Source of the DNA: Enoplosus armatus
Lineage: Eukaryota > Chordata > Actinopteri > Centrarchiformes > Enoplosidae
DNA: 64,000 bases
Assembly (NCBI RefSeq): GCF_043641665.1
Contig: NC_092184.1
Coordinates: forward strand, 22,395,108 to 22,459,107
Direction: 5' to 3'
The notes under the pieces were generated by a model. The model made no database searches and was not told where the DNA came from. It worked only from the letters and a program-made list of their open reading frames with translations. The translations under genes were made by a program, and so were the position numbers. This document shows positions 46,326 to 59,945 of this stretch, piece after piece; the first letter of the stretch is position 1, and the number at the start of each line of letters is the position of its first letter.

Positions 46326-47640
46326 AGCCCTGGGCTTATACATATTTAAAGTGGATGTCTTCCTCATGTCGTGGCAACCTGAAGATCTCCTCCTTGAAAT
46401 GAGCAGTTTTGCTTTGCTGGCTCTTGAGGTTTGACAGGACCTTTGCTGACAGGACTCCCCCATCACATCAGAAACTCCAGAGCAGACAAAACACTAAGGT
46501 GGCCTTATAAATACAGTTTTGATTTGAAAAAAGCTTTGACAAATGCTCAACACATGACCACCAATACGTTTTAGTTGGCTGTTTACTTACATAGCAAATT
46601 CAAACAAGCTTCAAGTCGTGGTTACCAGTACAAGTTTAGTCGTTGCTTACTGTCAGTGATAGTTCCAAAAGCTCAGCATGAACAAAGAGAGTGAAAAAAA
46701 AAGTCTCTTCAATCCAATAAATCAGAGCAAAGTCATGAGTGTGAGTCAGCACTCTGCAGTCACAAACTGGGGTTTTCCACAGACTTTGCTCAAACAGAAT
46801 AATTATTGTTTCTTTGCAGACTCTAGCACAGGATCCTGCGTAATATCACATCTGTCTTACCAAAATTACCAATTTGAACTGGTTTTAAAACAGTAATCCG
46901 ACTGCAAATCTAACAGTTTATGAACAGAAATCCCATTCATCTCATAAGGCCACCCTCTGCACATGAATAAAAGTCTGTCCTTACTTTTTTTATCCTCACA
47001 AACATGATAAAAAACAGTGCTGTTCTCTCTATCTTCAGGGCACCCGCTCAAACTTTCAACGTTGCAACAATCAATGTTAATTGACTTATATTTTACAAAA
47101 GCCGCCCTACACCATTCACTTCCTTGTGTGTGTGATATATTGCGGCTCTCAATCAGTGTCTGCCAGAGGGTCGTTAAGTTGATCTCTGGTATTACCAAGA
47201 ATAGTCGCTGTGTTTATCATTGTAAGCCTTTATGGGCTCGGATCAATGGCGAAGGAAATTCTCCTGAGTACACATTATTCCCACAAGTGTGTGCTAACAG
47301 GCAGTGAGTGTGTGTGTGTGTGTGGGTGTGTGTGTCTGGGCCCACATATTCCCTCAGCAAATAAATTAAAGTGGATCCCAAAGGATCAAGGTTTCCCCCG
47401 GACTGTAATGACCTCATCAGTTTGATCAACCAATCGCAAAATCTCCAGGTGCCAGACAGTCAGATTGTCTGGTAGGTTCATTAGGCAGATCCACGCTCTC
47501 CAGTCAGCTCAATGTTAAGATGCAAGGACACTCTCTTCAGTCTGTTTTGACTTGGTCAGTCACACCTTTTGGAAAGAAACTGAGAAATCATCATATTTCA
47601 AAAACTTAATGTGCACAGCTAAACTGTTCAAAGCCTAGAC

Positions 47641-47925
47641 GGTAAAATTGGCTGAATGGTTTTGATAAATTATTACCCCAAATTAGTAATTCATACCCTC
47701 AAATTACTTAATTTGTTCCCTAGAATTGATAATCCATTGCCTGAAATTGTGAAATCATGTTCTTGGGTTACAGGGATTGGGACAGGAATTAATTAAGTAA
47801 TTTAAGTTCCCAACAGATCAATTTCTGGAAACAAATTAAGCAATTTGATGGAGCAAATAATGAAATCTAGGGCCCAAATTGCTAAATTGCTAAATTTGAG
47901 CAAATTATTTCTCAAACGTTTTACC
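47641..47925. mobile_element. Candidate MITE-like inverted-repeat element
   Basis: The block begins ggtaaaattggctgaatggt and ends with ttctcaaacgttttacc, so its ends share a ggtaaaa inverted terminal motif with further AATTATT similarity inside. The interior is made of repeated aaattagtaatt-like words on both strands. There is no clear target-site duplication and no coding capacity. Confidence 0.45.
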
Positions 47926-48719
47926 CCTTGACACCCACCTGGCCCATTAAATTGGACTTGGATGCGATGAGAAAATATGATGATGATGATGATGTGGTCA
48001 TTCATCTGACACAACAGCCGCTACATTCACTACAGTGTCTAGAACAATAGAAAAAACAAATATCACACTGCTTCTGCAGAGGAGGCAAGCAGTCTATAAT
48101 GACAGAGCTCCATGAAATGTTGCAGTGGGAGCTCCAGGCCCAGAGGAAGGACGCAGATTCAGCTGTGGGCGGTTTTAGGTCAGAGTTTCCTGACACGAGT
48201 AAGTCCTGAAGCAAAGACTATATATAGGTATTTTTAACTATACTCCCTGGAGTACTGTGGCCTCGCATCGCTAATTTGAAATTGATTGTTAATTGATCCA
48301 CACAACGACTAAATGACCTTACAGAACTTGATGAACCCAGCGGCTGAACTAGCTGGTGTCACGCTGAGAGATGATTTGGATCCTGTGACCTGCTTTGAGT
48401 GCATGGTGGTCCATTGAGATGTCTTGACCAGATAATTGCGCAGGCTCTAAAAATACACTGTGGATAATTTCATATTCTAGAGGAATGTAATTTTGTAAAT
48501 TGCTCACTGTTGCACACGATGGGTTGTCTGTGCTCTTCTGTAATGGTGCCTGACTGAGAGCACCTATAGAAATTACTTCTCTGAGTTTTTAAAAGCTCAG
48601 AGGATCAGAGGTCTCAGACGTGATGTGGTTTCAAAGAACTAGCCAGCAGCATGTTAGTTTAGTGCAATCCTTTAGCTTTCAAACACAATGCGGTCGGGGT
48701 GTTGCCGTTCATTCGATTC

Positions 48720-49110
48720 CCTGACCAATCACTAGAGACCAACATATCCGTCTGAATCTAACGTAATTTTAAGTTGACACTGATGCGCAGCCATGCCAAC
48801 ATACTGGTTTTAAGAGTGGAGCGGAGCGAAGGTCTGGACCCAGCCAACATACTGGTTTTAAGAGTGGAGCGGAGCGAAGTAAAAACAAACTACGATGTCA
48901 GGCGATATTGAGAAGACTTGCCGTCTATGTAAAATACATTTGCAGCGTCTATGTTGTTTAAAGTGGTCACCATTGTTGTTATTACTCCTCCTCGATTTCG
49001 GCGCACAGCTTGAAAACAGCTTGACGACGGCATTAGTCCCGCCCATGGCGCTGATTGGCTCGGTGGAGTGGGCGGATGCGAAGGTCTGGACCCAGGCAAG
49101 TCAGGGTGAG
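48720..49110. mobile_element. Candidate nonautonomous element with internal tandem duplication
   Basis: An 18-bp word gcgaaggtctggacccag occurs at 48826-48843 and 49078-49095. A 36-bp unit starting ccaacatactggttttaaga occurs twice, at 48796-48831 and 48844-48879. The ends carry ctgaccaatca and ctgattggct, which are related as inverted repeats. The text resembles a repeat common in teleosts; the family is not named. Confidence 0.5.
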
Positions 49111-52100
49111 ACCCGATGGACTGAACTTGAAACCCTCTGCCGGTTGTCCTGATGTGGGTGTCAGGCTGACACTCACATCTGCTAATGGAGTGAAAAGAGG
49201 AGAGAATAAAGGGGAACAAAGTGAAAAAGGGGACAGATTCTCCTGCATTAAATATGCCCAGGGCTTTTCACAGCCATAGGTAATTCATAAACTGGCTGTT
49301 GGGGTAAAACACTGCTGTTTTATTCGTGCCTTTGCTCTTTTAATCTAGTTCAATGTCTCTGCTCTCAAAGTCTATTAACAAGAAACACATTTCCGAAGGC
49401 AGCAGGTCGGTTAATGGTACATTTTGGTTTTGACCATTGCGCTCACCGAGTTAAATGCTGAGATCTGGGAACATGACGACATAGCTGAAGCACATACTGT
49501 ATATGATGTGTAAAATAATACCAAATCTGAAATACAGCCACATATCTCTGTCAAAGATCAATAGCTGTGATCAATTGGACTGGACTAAATTGGATTAAGT
49601 TCCTAAAGGAAGAACTCAAGCGCCTGATTGGGCTGTTTGTCTGTTTACTTTTTCCTCACTTGTAAAAACTCAAAAGATTTTCTTTTTTAACCAACAGTCT
49701 TTATTTCTGGCCCGCACTTTGACCTACTGCACTTAGAGCTCGTTCTTTGATGCAGCAATGTCCCTGTGTTTCTTAGACCCAAGTTGTAATAAACAACAAT
49801 GAAAAAAATCAAATGTCTGGACAATAAAAACACAAGAAGTTCCAATAAAGCCAACTGTAGTATCCGAACAGCTGACCTCACGCAGCCTATTGCTCCTATT
49901 GCACCACTACAATCTGGTTAGTAAGGACACTGAAATGAAACGTCCCTGCAGGAGTGGAAGGTGAGCTCTTGGTGTGACACAGTTTGGCTCTCAGTAAATG
50001 TGTGTTAACTGCCTGAGTTGCTCCCTGTAGGAAAGGTTGTGCAGCAGCTCTCCGTACACTTTCATTATTAGTCCCTCTTTTGTACAGCACCCCGGAGCCA
50101 CACTCTCTCACTAGTGTTGTTCTCCTGCGCTCTCAGGGGTCCTTCTTTTAAAACACATAGGTCCAACTTCACGTTCTCTCTTTACCATGACCTATATCTA
50201 TCCTCCTTGCACCCTTTGTATTTAAGTCTGCTGCTTTGCTTCTCTTTACATCACTCTGTTTTCCAATTTCTCTTCCATTCACCGTCTCTCTTTTTCACTC
50301 TGCATTTCCCTCTGTGCCTCTCTTTCACACACTCTAAATTTCTCTTTCTCCACGCTCCCACACACTCCGTCGCCACACAAATGACTGGGGTGAGGATGAG
50401 ACTGAAAAGTGGTCCCCGCTTGTTCTGTCCTTGCAGACAACGAATGAGCATGTCAAATCTGATGCATGTGAACAGCCAGGAAGAATGGAGCGTTAAGGCA
50501 CACAGTGAGAGAGAGGCAGAGACAGAGAGAGTTAGAGAGAGAGAGAGGGAGAGAGGGAGGCAAGCAGGAGAGATCCCATCTGTGCATTGTTACAGCAGAC
50601 TTCACCTTAACATTGTCGCTGTTGTATCCAATAGAACAGGAGGGGGCACAGGTGGGACTTTGACAAACTGGGGAACACGCACTTACACAGTTTATGAGTG
50701 CACACATTCAGATGCACTTCCAAAGAAGAATTCGCAGACAAACGTTTGCAATACGTGCACATGCCTACACAAACGTATTCAAAAACACTCTTCGTTGGCC
50801 ATTTGTGTGCGTACAAGAGCGGAGATGCTCATGCACACACAGAGACACCTGAGGCCTAAAACACCTTTTTACAGTTGTGTTTCTCTTTGCTTTGCTTGAA
50901 ATAGGATTGCTTTGTCTTTACACTTGAACTCTGCATGTGCAGCCTCTTCAGGAGTGTTCAGTGTTTTTTTTTTGTGTGTGTGTGGGGGGGGGGACTCATT
51001 ATTAAAATTTTCGGTTAAAAAAATCAATAATTTATTTGTGTTCGTTCAAAAAAATAAATAACACAAAATGCAATCAGCCAGCTGAGGCGAAAAAGGAGCA
51101 TTCCTGATATTTCACATGTTGGTTTAGCTTGATGACCGCCACTAAAACTTGTTGAGAGCATACTTTTTCTTAAACTTTAATGGTTGAATGAAAAATAGAA
51201 GATAGGTTTTCTTACATCCTGCTTCTCGTGGTGACCACATAGCCGGTGTTAGTCTAACAAGAATATAAAGGGCATGGATATCAGGGGGCACCATATGCTG
51301 CTGTGCCCCTTCAACCCTTAATCCATGCCTCTACTGTCTTATCTAGTCGCCCTCCCTGACAGCCTGGAGAGTGGTGGTGGGGGCAGGGAAACACTGTCCA
51401 GTACGCTGCACACTGCTTTGTATTTGTAATGTGCTCAATATGCAAATCCATTCGACCCTAGATAGTTTTGCCAGAATATGAAAGGCCAAATTCACCATCA
51501 CACACACACACACACAGACACACACACAGACACATGTTAAGGCATAGATGTACCTACCCACCCACACATAATGACACACACACACACACACACAAAGATC
51601 CTTCACCCCACCCTCCCACACGCATTAATTTCACGAGGATATTGCACAGACTTAACTGATAATGCCAGATAGTAGTATTGTCACAAACCCCACTGACACA
51701 CTATGTGTGTGTGTTAGTGTGTTTGTGTCCTATTTGTCCACTATCCCACAAAAAACCTTTTAAGTAGATCCCAGCTATTGGAGGAGCTTTAAATAAGTAT
51801 AACACAATAATGGAATGTCTGTCCATGCACGTTTGTCCCACATCGACATCGACTGTGGTAGAGACACAGAGGCACTCTATGAAGGAAGCCAACCTTGGTG
51901 AAATACACTGACACTGACTTTGTTATGACACCCTTAAAATAAGATAAACTGTTCTGTGAATAAAGTATACACTTCAAGATACAGCCAGCACTTTCAGGAC
52001 CCTGATAGCGTGCTAATGGGAAAACATACCAAGTAAAATGACTAGCTAACACATCTTTTGTACACTTAATAAAGCCTTCCTCAACTTGCTTCTTATATGG

Positions 52101-53154
52101 ACATAACAATGGCATTATTAATGGCAAAATCAACATGGCCGGTCTATTTCAGTGAATGATTTGGTTTAATACTTAAGTGCATAGTAATATTAATGTACAG
52201 TACAGTTGTGTTATGGAACATCTTAGCATTAGCATAAAGCAACGTCTCTCAGAAAGTGAAGAGAAACAGGTGATGTGGGTGTAACGTCTTGACTTCACAT
52301 ATAAGAGAAACTGAAGTGAGGTGAACGGGATGTGCTGTTTGCTTCTTTCAGCAGAACAGAGATTTGGTTCATAATAGATTAATCGTTTGATTGCTTGTGG
52401 AAACTACATCCATCCACACACAGTATCCCAAACCTTCTGTAATTTGGGACTCTAAATTCATTAGTGCCCAAATAAACCTTTAATTTGTTGAATTCACACG
52501 CAGCTTCCTTTTCCTAATTTTGATATCTGTTTTCCTCTCAGAACTTTTGCCTTTTTCCCCTCTCTGCTGTAGTTATATTATCACCAAATGAAACCCTCCT
52601 TGTTGCTTTTACATGACTGAGGAGGCTGTGACTTGCTCACTTGCCTCCTCTGATGAGCCGCAGCTGCTGATCCGTACCCAGCTTGTCTGCTAAGAGGTGA
52701 TTTGTGAATATGGAACAATGTGTAAACTATTGAGCCAAGGCCCAAATCATCTGCTAAGACGGGCTTTGCTTCAGATTATGTCTGCCATTTGGTCTGTGAC
52801 CCTGGCTTATAGATTTTAGATAGCTTTGGCTTTATTTGATCAGTTCAGTGACACACGAGACCTCGTGTGGGAATACATGTATACACACACTCAAAGGTTG
52901 GACATAGACACAGGCAAGCTGTGCTTTTACACCAATGTACTGCATGCAAACTTCTGTTGATATCCATGTACTTGTCTTTCTTTTTCCATTTTTACACATT
53001 GCTGTTGCTCCTCATGATTTCTCAGGACATTTTCTAAATTAAAATCCACTTGGAGATGTGTGCCAAGAAGGAGTTGAATGTATGTCTCTGCAGCGATGCC
53101 CATAGCAGGTTCATTATAGAGCAGAGAGAGGTCCAGCTCTGTTGAGTGATAGTT

Positions 53155-53285
53155 GGGTGAAGGTCAAGTCAGGTTAATTTACATAGCCCTTCACCTTAAC
53201 AATGTCTCAAAGGACTTTGCATCCACTGCGGGGGTAAGACCATTGTTTATGATAGTGTCTGGACCAGCAGAGACACAAACACACT
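53155..53285 (+). mobile_element. Diverged teleost interspersed repeat fragment
   Basis: The text tcaagtcaggttaatttaca, tagccc and tctcaaaggactttgcat resembles the common fish repeat in which a 'tcaatttatttatatagccc' block precedes 'aaagggctttac'. It is diverged and short. Confidence 0.4.
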
Positions 53286-54399
53286 TGAAGCAGACATGTT
53301 TAACTCATACACACAGCAGACAGGAAGTGAGTGTAATGATGCAGCAACAAAAAGGCAGCTCTGGACTTGGTTCTGGTTGCTAATACTCTTTAAATTAAAT
53401 CAAAAGAGTGGCTTTCCCAAGATAAATAGTGGATTGGATTTGAAGATTTACACAGGTTTATCTTGCTGGGGGGATGGCGGTTCTGAAGTGTAGCTTGGTA
53501 GGAAACGCTCTGCTGCCTGCTAATTTCCTCTTGATAGTCGGTGACAGTCTGCCAGCCAGCACCCTGTGATCGGAAGGTGTGACAGGGTACATAGGGGATG
53601 GTGAGATCAGATAAATATGATTGCGTGAGCTTATTTGCTATTTATATGCTAGCAGAAGCTACAGTATTTGAGATCAGATCTGGCTCGAACTGGGAGCCAG
53701 TTAAGGGAGGCCAGAAGGTTTTTTAATACACGTGATTGTTAGCCAGGAATATGTGGCATGGGAATGCATGAATGTTGATTTAACAACATCAGCTAAATTT
53801 AGCAGAGAATGTAATTATGTGACATTGCAAAATTTATTTTCATCAACATGTAAACATGTAAATAGAAAATAGCAATGGGCCTAGGATTGAACCTTGTGGC
53901 ACATCCATGTTTTCTTATCAGAACGATTAAACATTAGTGAGGTATCAACAATTTTAAGAAAAATCAAGAAAATCTGGAATCTTAACTAAGCTTTAAATCA
54001 TTTACGGCCTTTGTAAGAATGATCTTGGCACTAGGATTGTAGGCGTGACTTAAATTGTCTTCTCTTAGTTGAGCAGTGACTTTTCTGTCAAGGAATTCAA
54101 AATGAAAGAGATGTTTTTCAATAGCTCGTCAATTATCAAGATACGAGGAACAAAGTGAAAATCATTAGAAATGATTCTAAATGGATTCCTAAAGGAAAAT
54201 GAAGTGTGAATGTGTGTGCTGTGCAGAGATCAAGATGGTTGAAAACGGTGGTAGTATGCTTTTGTCCTGCTGTTCCTACAAATTGAGTCTCCTGTGGTTA
54301 TTTGTTTATTGTCAACTGCTCCCATATACATACACACACATGTAGGCTCACACACATGCACACATGCAAAGATGTACACATCCACACAATGTCAAACAA

Positions 54400-55450
54400 T
54401 CCAATTAGCTACCATCTAGTCAATTGGGGTAATTACCCAGAGACTATTACGTCGTTTTCTCCCTGTGCACTATCACAACTGTAATTATTGCAAAGCAACA
54501 ATGATGTGCAATTACAGTTCTCTGTCATTGCTCCGTGGTGATGTGATGTCAGTACAAATGGCAGAAGGGTGAGCTGGGATGATAGAGAATTGCACTATAT
54601 AATATTGATAGAAACTGCAGGGTGGGGAAAAGGGGCGAGCTCAGTCAGAGAGAGCATGACAAAGAGGACCTGAGAGTCGAAGTCTAACTCTTCATAAACA
54701 TATCTCATAATCAATGGCAGAATATCAAGTGATCCATCTTCTCTGGCCTGTAAACGGTTGACATTTTCCCTTTATTAAAACTGTGAGATGCTACGCAGGG
54801 TTTTAACGATGACATGAGATGATCAATGACTCCATTGTACTCGGCTAGAGTGTGCTTTATTAACATGGGACATTGTCCCGTTTCAGAACGATTTCTCCGT
54901 ATTTAGAGGATGATTTCCCTATTGGAATTTGGGTCTCCGATGGTCAGCGTTGAATGTGTGGCTCTTCCTCTTTTGTGCATTGTAATTAAGCAGAATAGGG
55001 CTACGTAATGCTTGGAGAGTGGGTGTGAGACGGAGAGAGATAGAAACAGAAAGAGATGTAGCTTGTCTTTATTACTGTACCACTTGGTGATGAGAGAGAT
55101 GTGGAGACGTGTGTTGCGTATTAGAGCACAATGGAAAAAATTACTCTTTGTTAAAATGAGGATGGTCTAGAATAGGAGGGCCCATTGAGACTGCCATCAG
55201 TGTGCCTGCACAGCCACATGAGACGCTATTCACCATTGTTATAATAAAACACTGTCAGATAAAAGCTCATGAATACAGGTTGCGCAGAAGAGCTGAAGCA
55301 GCCACTCTGTAACAGATTACACCGCTGCCACGCACAGCGGGGAGAAAAAAATGACACCGGTTTTAATTAATCCATGTTTAAATTAGGATGAAAAATTAAT
55401 ACTGTGAATTGATCGTGCAGATGAGATGAGGCGTATATGATACAGTGTTT
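54400..55450. promoter_or_regulatory. Candidate conserved noncoding block in the long intron
   Basis: The block is unique, repeat-free sequence with many homeodomain-type TAATTA/ATTA words (gtaattaagcag near 54985, ggttttaattaatcc near 55360). It contains little simple sequence compared with its surroundings. The suggestion of enhancer activity is inference only. Confidence 0.25.
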
Positions 55451-55859
55451 CATAGCTGGTTATCTAAACATCACAGACACGCAGGGTTTCAAGGAACGTG
55501 AGTGGGAGAATAACTGAGACCAGTTGACTGCGGATGGAGAGGTGAAAGTGAAGCTGAGAGAGCAAATCAGCCACACAGGAAGATTTCACACCTGGTTCAA
55601 CAGTTGATCTGAGGCTGAGGCCGAAACCTGAGACTGAGGGAGGAGATTTAGGACTCAGGATGGGTGAAGAGGGCAGGAAAGTGCAGGCTGAGTGGACTGG
55701 TCTCCAGGCTGCAACCTTGTCTCCAAGAAATTACATTTATATACTACTATTTTTTGGTAGTTATGTCTTGAAGGAGACATTTTTTCATATTACTGCCAGT
55801 ATTATGTTAGGTGGGAAAGGTTTTCCCATGAAATGCTACGTTGCTACTGCACGGACCTC

Positions 55860-55955
55860 AAAGGTAGGTGGTCTGGTTGGATGGTGGGTGTACAACATGC
55901 AGGACTGTGACACTGGGGACCGGGGTTCATGTCCTGACTCCTGAGAACAGATAGT
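55860..55955 (+). mobile_element. tRNA-like SINE head
   Basis: ggtggtctggttggatggtg, gtgtacaacatgcaggactg and ccggggttcatgtcctgact have the spacing of an A box and a B box (ggttcatgtcc). They match a SINE-like sequence that I recall from teleost genomes. The preceding 55.68-55.86 kb may belong to the same insertion. Confidence 0.5.
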
Positions 55956-57840
55956 GGAGGAAAAACAAACAAGATACGTTGAACATTTTGCAAAACAAAA
56001 TGTTGATAAAGACATAATGCAGGCAGCGCAGCATTTTCTTTAAAAACTGCTGTTATAAATGAGTAGGGTTAGGGGGTTAGGGGTTAGTTAAAAATGTAAT
56101 TTCTAGGTGACAGGGTTGCATGCTGAGACTAGAGAGAGAGAACTGGGACCAAACTGGAGTGAGGTGACAACAGAAGGAAAACATAGAAGAAGTTGGAAAA
56201 TTAGAGGAAGGAGAGGAGAAAGAGAAGAGTCTAAAGAAATAAGAGGAAAAAACAAGAATGAAGTGAAGAAAGGAGGCTGATATAACAACCTCATACACCT
56301 TCGGTTATCTGTTCAATGTGCACCTAAATTCATTTTTGCTCTCTGCTGCTGTATTACTGTGGTAGCTGTTATCCGGTCATTAAGTCTCCTCTCCTCGCCT
56401 CTCCTCTCCTCCTCCCTTCAACATAAAAAACATCTGGAGCTCACCATAGCCTAAATCCCTTCTCTTAAACCATTTAACACTTGTTTGCTTCGTGCCATCC
56501 CTCGATCTTCCGCTTTCTGTTCAGAGGGCTCTCAGCATCCCAAATGCTTGATTTCCCCTCTTTTCAGATCCGTTCTTTCTTCCCAGCTTGGGGAGTTGTG
56601 AATGAATATGAAAAAAAATATATACAAAAAATCTTTATTTTTACAGTTCATTTGCACTGCATATTGTCTCCCTAGCCTGGTGGAGACTCAGGTGGGCATG
56701 AGTATTAATAGCTTCCCTCGTTTGTGACGTCAGCTGAAATCACACATGCGCCTCTTAACGCTCAGAGGTGTTTTATGTTAGTTAGGCACATCACTCTGAG
56801 CCGTTATGTCAGTGCTGTAAAACACTTGTCAGTATAGAACAGAAAAGAAAATCTCATTTTCTCTCCTCCTGCCGTCATGCCTCTAAGCTACAATGATTTT
56901 CCTTTTCATGCCTTTTCCATCTTGTTTTTCCCACTTAAGTTGTGTTTGTAACTCTTCTGTCTGTTGCTAACCTGCTCCCTACCCCCAAATCTTTCCCTCC
57001 CATCACTCTTTCTCCTCTCCAAATCATTCTGCTTTTTAATGTGAATGTGAAACAGTATTTCATTCCCCCTCTTTCCTCTATTTCTCTGCATGTGACCATG
57101 TGACTAATCTCTCTCTCTGCCTCCCTCTCTTCATTAGAAAAGGCCTGTATGCTCTGCCTGAAAGCTTTGTGGGGTCCTAAATGCTAAATGCCAGTCTGTC
57201 TCTGCCAGGCGCCCGCTTAGTGCCGGTCTCCTTGGTGACGAGACCAGCGATCAGGCCGTTCTGCACCAGACACTGAGGGGTTTGTGATTGAGTGTGCATG
57301 CTTGTGTGACTGTGTGTGTGTGTGTGTGTGTTTGTGTCAGCGTACAGTAGATTTGTGTGTATGTTTTGCCCCCTATCTGTGAAAAGACATGTACTGTATG
57401 TAAGGGGGAGAAAGCAGAGCAGTACGAGGGACATGTATTCAGTGGTTCATTATCATGTGAATACATTATGTTTCCTGTCAACATGCCTCTGCCAAACAAG
57501 GGGGCCCCTGTTCTCTCTGCCAGGGCTGAAGCGGCACAGCAGCCAGGCCTCAACGTGGTGCGGTTCTGCGCTGGCACAATTCACCAGGAGTTTAGCTCCA
57601 CAGACACTGCTGTTGGCCTCATCCCGATTCAGTCCATCTGTACTGGCATCTCAGCAGCCGGCGAGGAATCAGTCTGTGTGGGAATGAGATGGGAAGACTC
57701 CATTCAGAAACATTTAATGACTGGTGGAGGGCCTGTCATGGATTTGCTTTAGATGCTTATGATATAATAATGATATGAATAAAAAGTTGGTATTATTATA
57801 TACAATGCACAATTATTATTTCATTTATTACCAGTTTGGT

Positions 57841-58055
57841 CCATCCATCCAGCCGTTGTCTGCCTCTTATCCAGGGCCGGGCTGAGGTGGCAGCAGGCTA
57901 CACAATGTAGTCCAGACGTCACTCTCCCCTGGGACCAATTTGCCTTAGGAGACTTTACCAGGAGCTATTGCCCCCGACAACGCAGCTCCCAGGGCCACAG
58001 GGACGCACAAACCCCTCTAGCACGATAAGGTGGCGATTCTCGGAGGGGCCAGTTT
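57841..58055 (+). mobile_element. RTE/Rex3-like LINE remnant
   Basis: The opening ccatccatccagccgttgtc, the middle gtccagacgtcactctcccc and the closing cacaaacccctctagcacga, taaggtggcgattctcggagg are characteristic of Rex3/RTE 3' regions in fish. About 215 bp remain and no reading frame survives. Confidence 0.65.
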
Positions 58056-59747
58056 TGTGAAGCTCATAATTAGAAACTGATTTTTAGGCTGTAGTTTGTG
58101 GTATCAATGAGCAAATATCCCGTGTCTTTTGATGGTGAGGGTCTACTTTCTACCTAGTACAGAGGAGACAGAGGATGTCTTTCTTACTGAACTCATCCCT
58201 GTAGACAGGCATGTGTATATGGATGTGCATGTGTACATGTATTATTAGGCAGGTGACGTGCCATAAAGTTCCTCAACATCTCCTCTTGCAGTCGTGGCTG
58301 ACGGGAAGAGTGAGTTCGTTCTCTATTTCATGAGGTCTCGGAGGTGGGTGAGCCAGCTTGGTTCTGCTCTGGCCTTGGTCGGCGACTGAGCTCATCGTCT
58401 CTGGCAGGCAGTCTGGCCTAACATGACCGCCATCATGTCTGTCTATCAGCCCAGCAGCCAGGTGGGGAGTCTGGTTACTGTGCTCAGGTCCCTTTGGAGT
58501 CAGTGAGGAGCCTCATCAGGACCCTCCTTTCAGCATCAGGGTCCTTCGTCATAAATGTTGGTAGAGTAAATATAGGAAACACCTCTTAGTCTAAACTACA
58601 GCCTGAATGTCCATACAGTTGGTGTATTTTGACTATTGATGTCTTAATTTAGATATCTTAAATAATGGGTAAATAAAGATATCTTTAACTGAAATCTTGA
58701 CGTAAGAAGTCCATCTTGTATCAAGTGTTGGCCATGCTACACATTCATAAACCAGATGACCTGATTCTGCTGTCTTTAATCAAACCAACCACCGAGAGGA
58801 AAACATTCCATGAAATCAAACCTGCGCTCCGAGGAGAACCACCAAGCAGGTGGCCTTTGCCATTATCATTATCGGCCCACTAACGCCCTACAATAGTCTC
58901 CCTACATTGGAGCTGGGTCTCTAGCTGCTGTTGGCGATATTGATTCGGCTGACAGAGACTAATTCTTTGATACACAGGCGTAGAGTCAGAGGTCAGCCCT
59001 GTGGTCTGATCTCTCACATCTCACTGGGACCAATTTAAAATAGTCTGAGTAGCCGGGGGTCCTTACAGAACGCTTCCCTGTGTTCATGCAAACCAGAGGT
59101 TTTGTAAAGCTGTATGTGCAGGGTTTCAGTGCAGGTATACGTGTGAGTGTGTGTGTGTGTGTGTGTGGGAGGAAGAAATATATACATGTGTGTTCATGCA
59201 TGTGTGTACTGCGCTCCAAAGTGCTTGTGCAAGCAACATTAAGATGCTTTGACTTGCATCTGTGTGAGATTGCATGCAGCACACACACACTTATTTTGTA
59301 TAAATGGGTGGTTGAATAACACCCATGAAGCCTGAGTGAATGAGCATATTCTGGACACATGCAGTTACAGAGGAAACAGCTCCACTGTGGGCTAAAGCCT
59401 CAGGTATTATGAAGACCACCAGTCTGTGGTCTGAACTCATGTGGAGGTGAACTGAGTGTCTGAAGTGAGCTTTTAACGGCTAAAGCCCTCAGAAATTGCT
59501 AGCACAAGAGTTGGCTTAGAGTCAAGTGTTTTGATCACCCTTTGATATGTTATGTTATCCGATACTGGACGGCTAAATAAAGATCCAGGATTGTGTTGAC
59601 AGGAGAGACCCTTTTCTGCTTAGGGAAGTGGCTAAACCAACCAGTAAGTCCATCCTTGAAGTCTTTTCTCTTGTAAAACCAAAAAATACCGTTTGAAAAC
59701 ACTTCTGATGAAGCATACATTTCACCAAATGGGGCTGAGGTCAGCAC

Positions 59748-59945
59748 AAAGACAGGAGTCGCTGGTGATTGCCCGGTGAACTTTAGAGGATGCTGGTGGA
59801 CAGATTTTGTTATCTTTGTTCAAAGCTAGGCTAGCTGTTTTCCCCTCCTTCCAGTCTTAATGCTAAGCTAAGCTAACTGGCTGCTGACAGTAGCTTCAAA
59901 TGTATTGTACAGACATTAGAATGGTATCAATACTGTTCCTTTAAC
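59748..59945 (+). mobile_element. Teleost 'gctaagctaagctaac' interspersed repeat
   Basis: The text acagattttgttatctttgt, tcaaagctaggctagctgtt, tcttaatgctaagctaagct, aactggctgctgacagtagc and agaatggtatcaatactgtt matches a repeat I know as very common in teleosts. Noncoding. Confidence 0.65.

Noticed and set aside
50114..50899. 261-codon plus-strand frame
   Set aside because: It is low complexity (Phe/Leu/Ser then Arg/Glu runs from a gagaga tract), with no recognisable domain or splice context.
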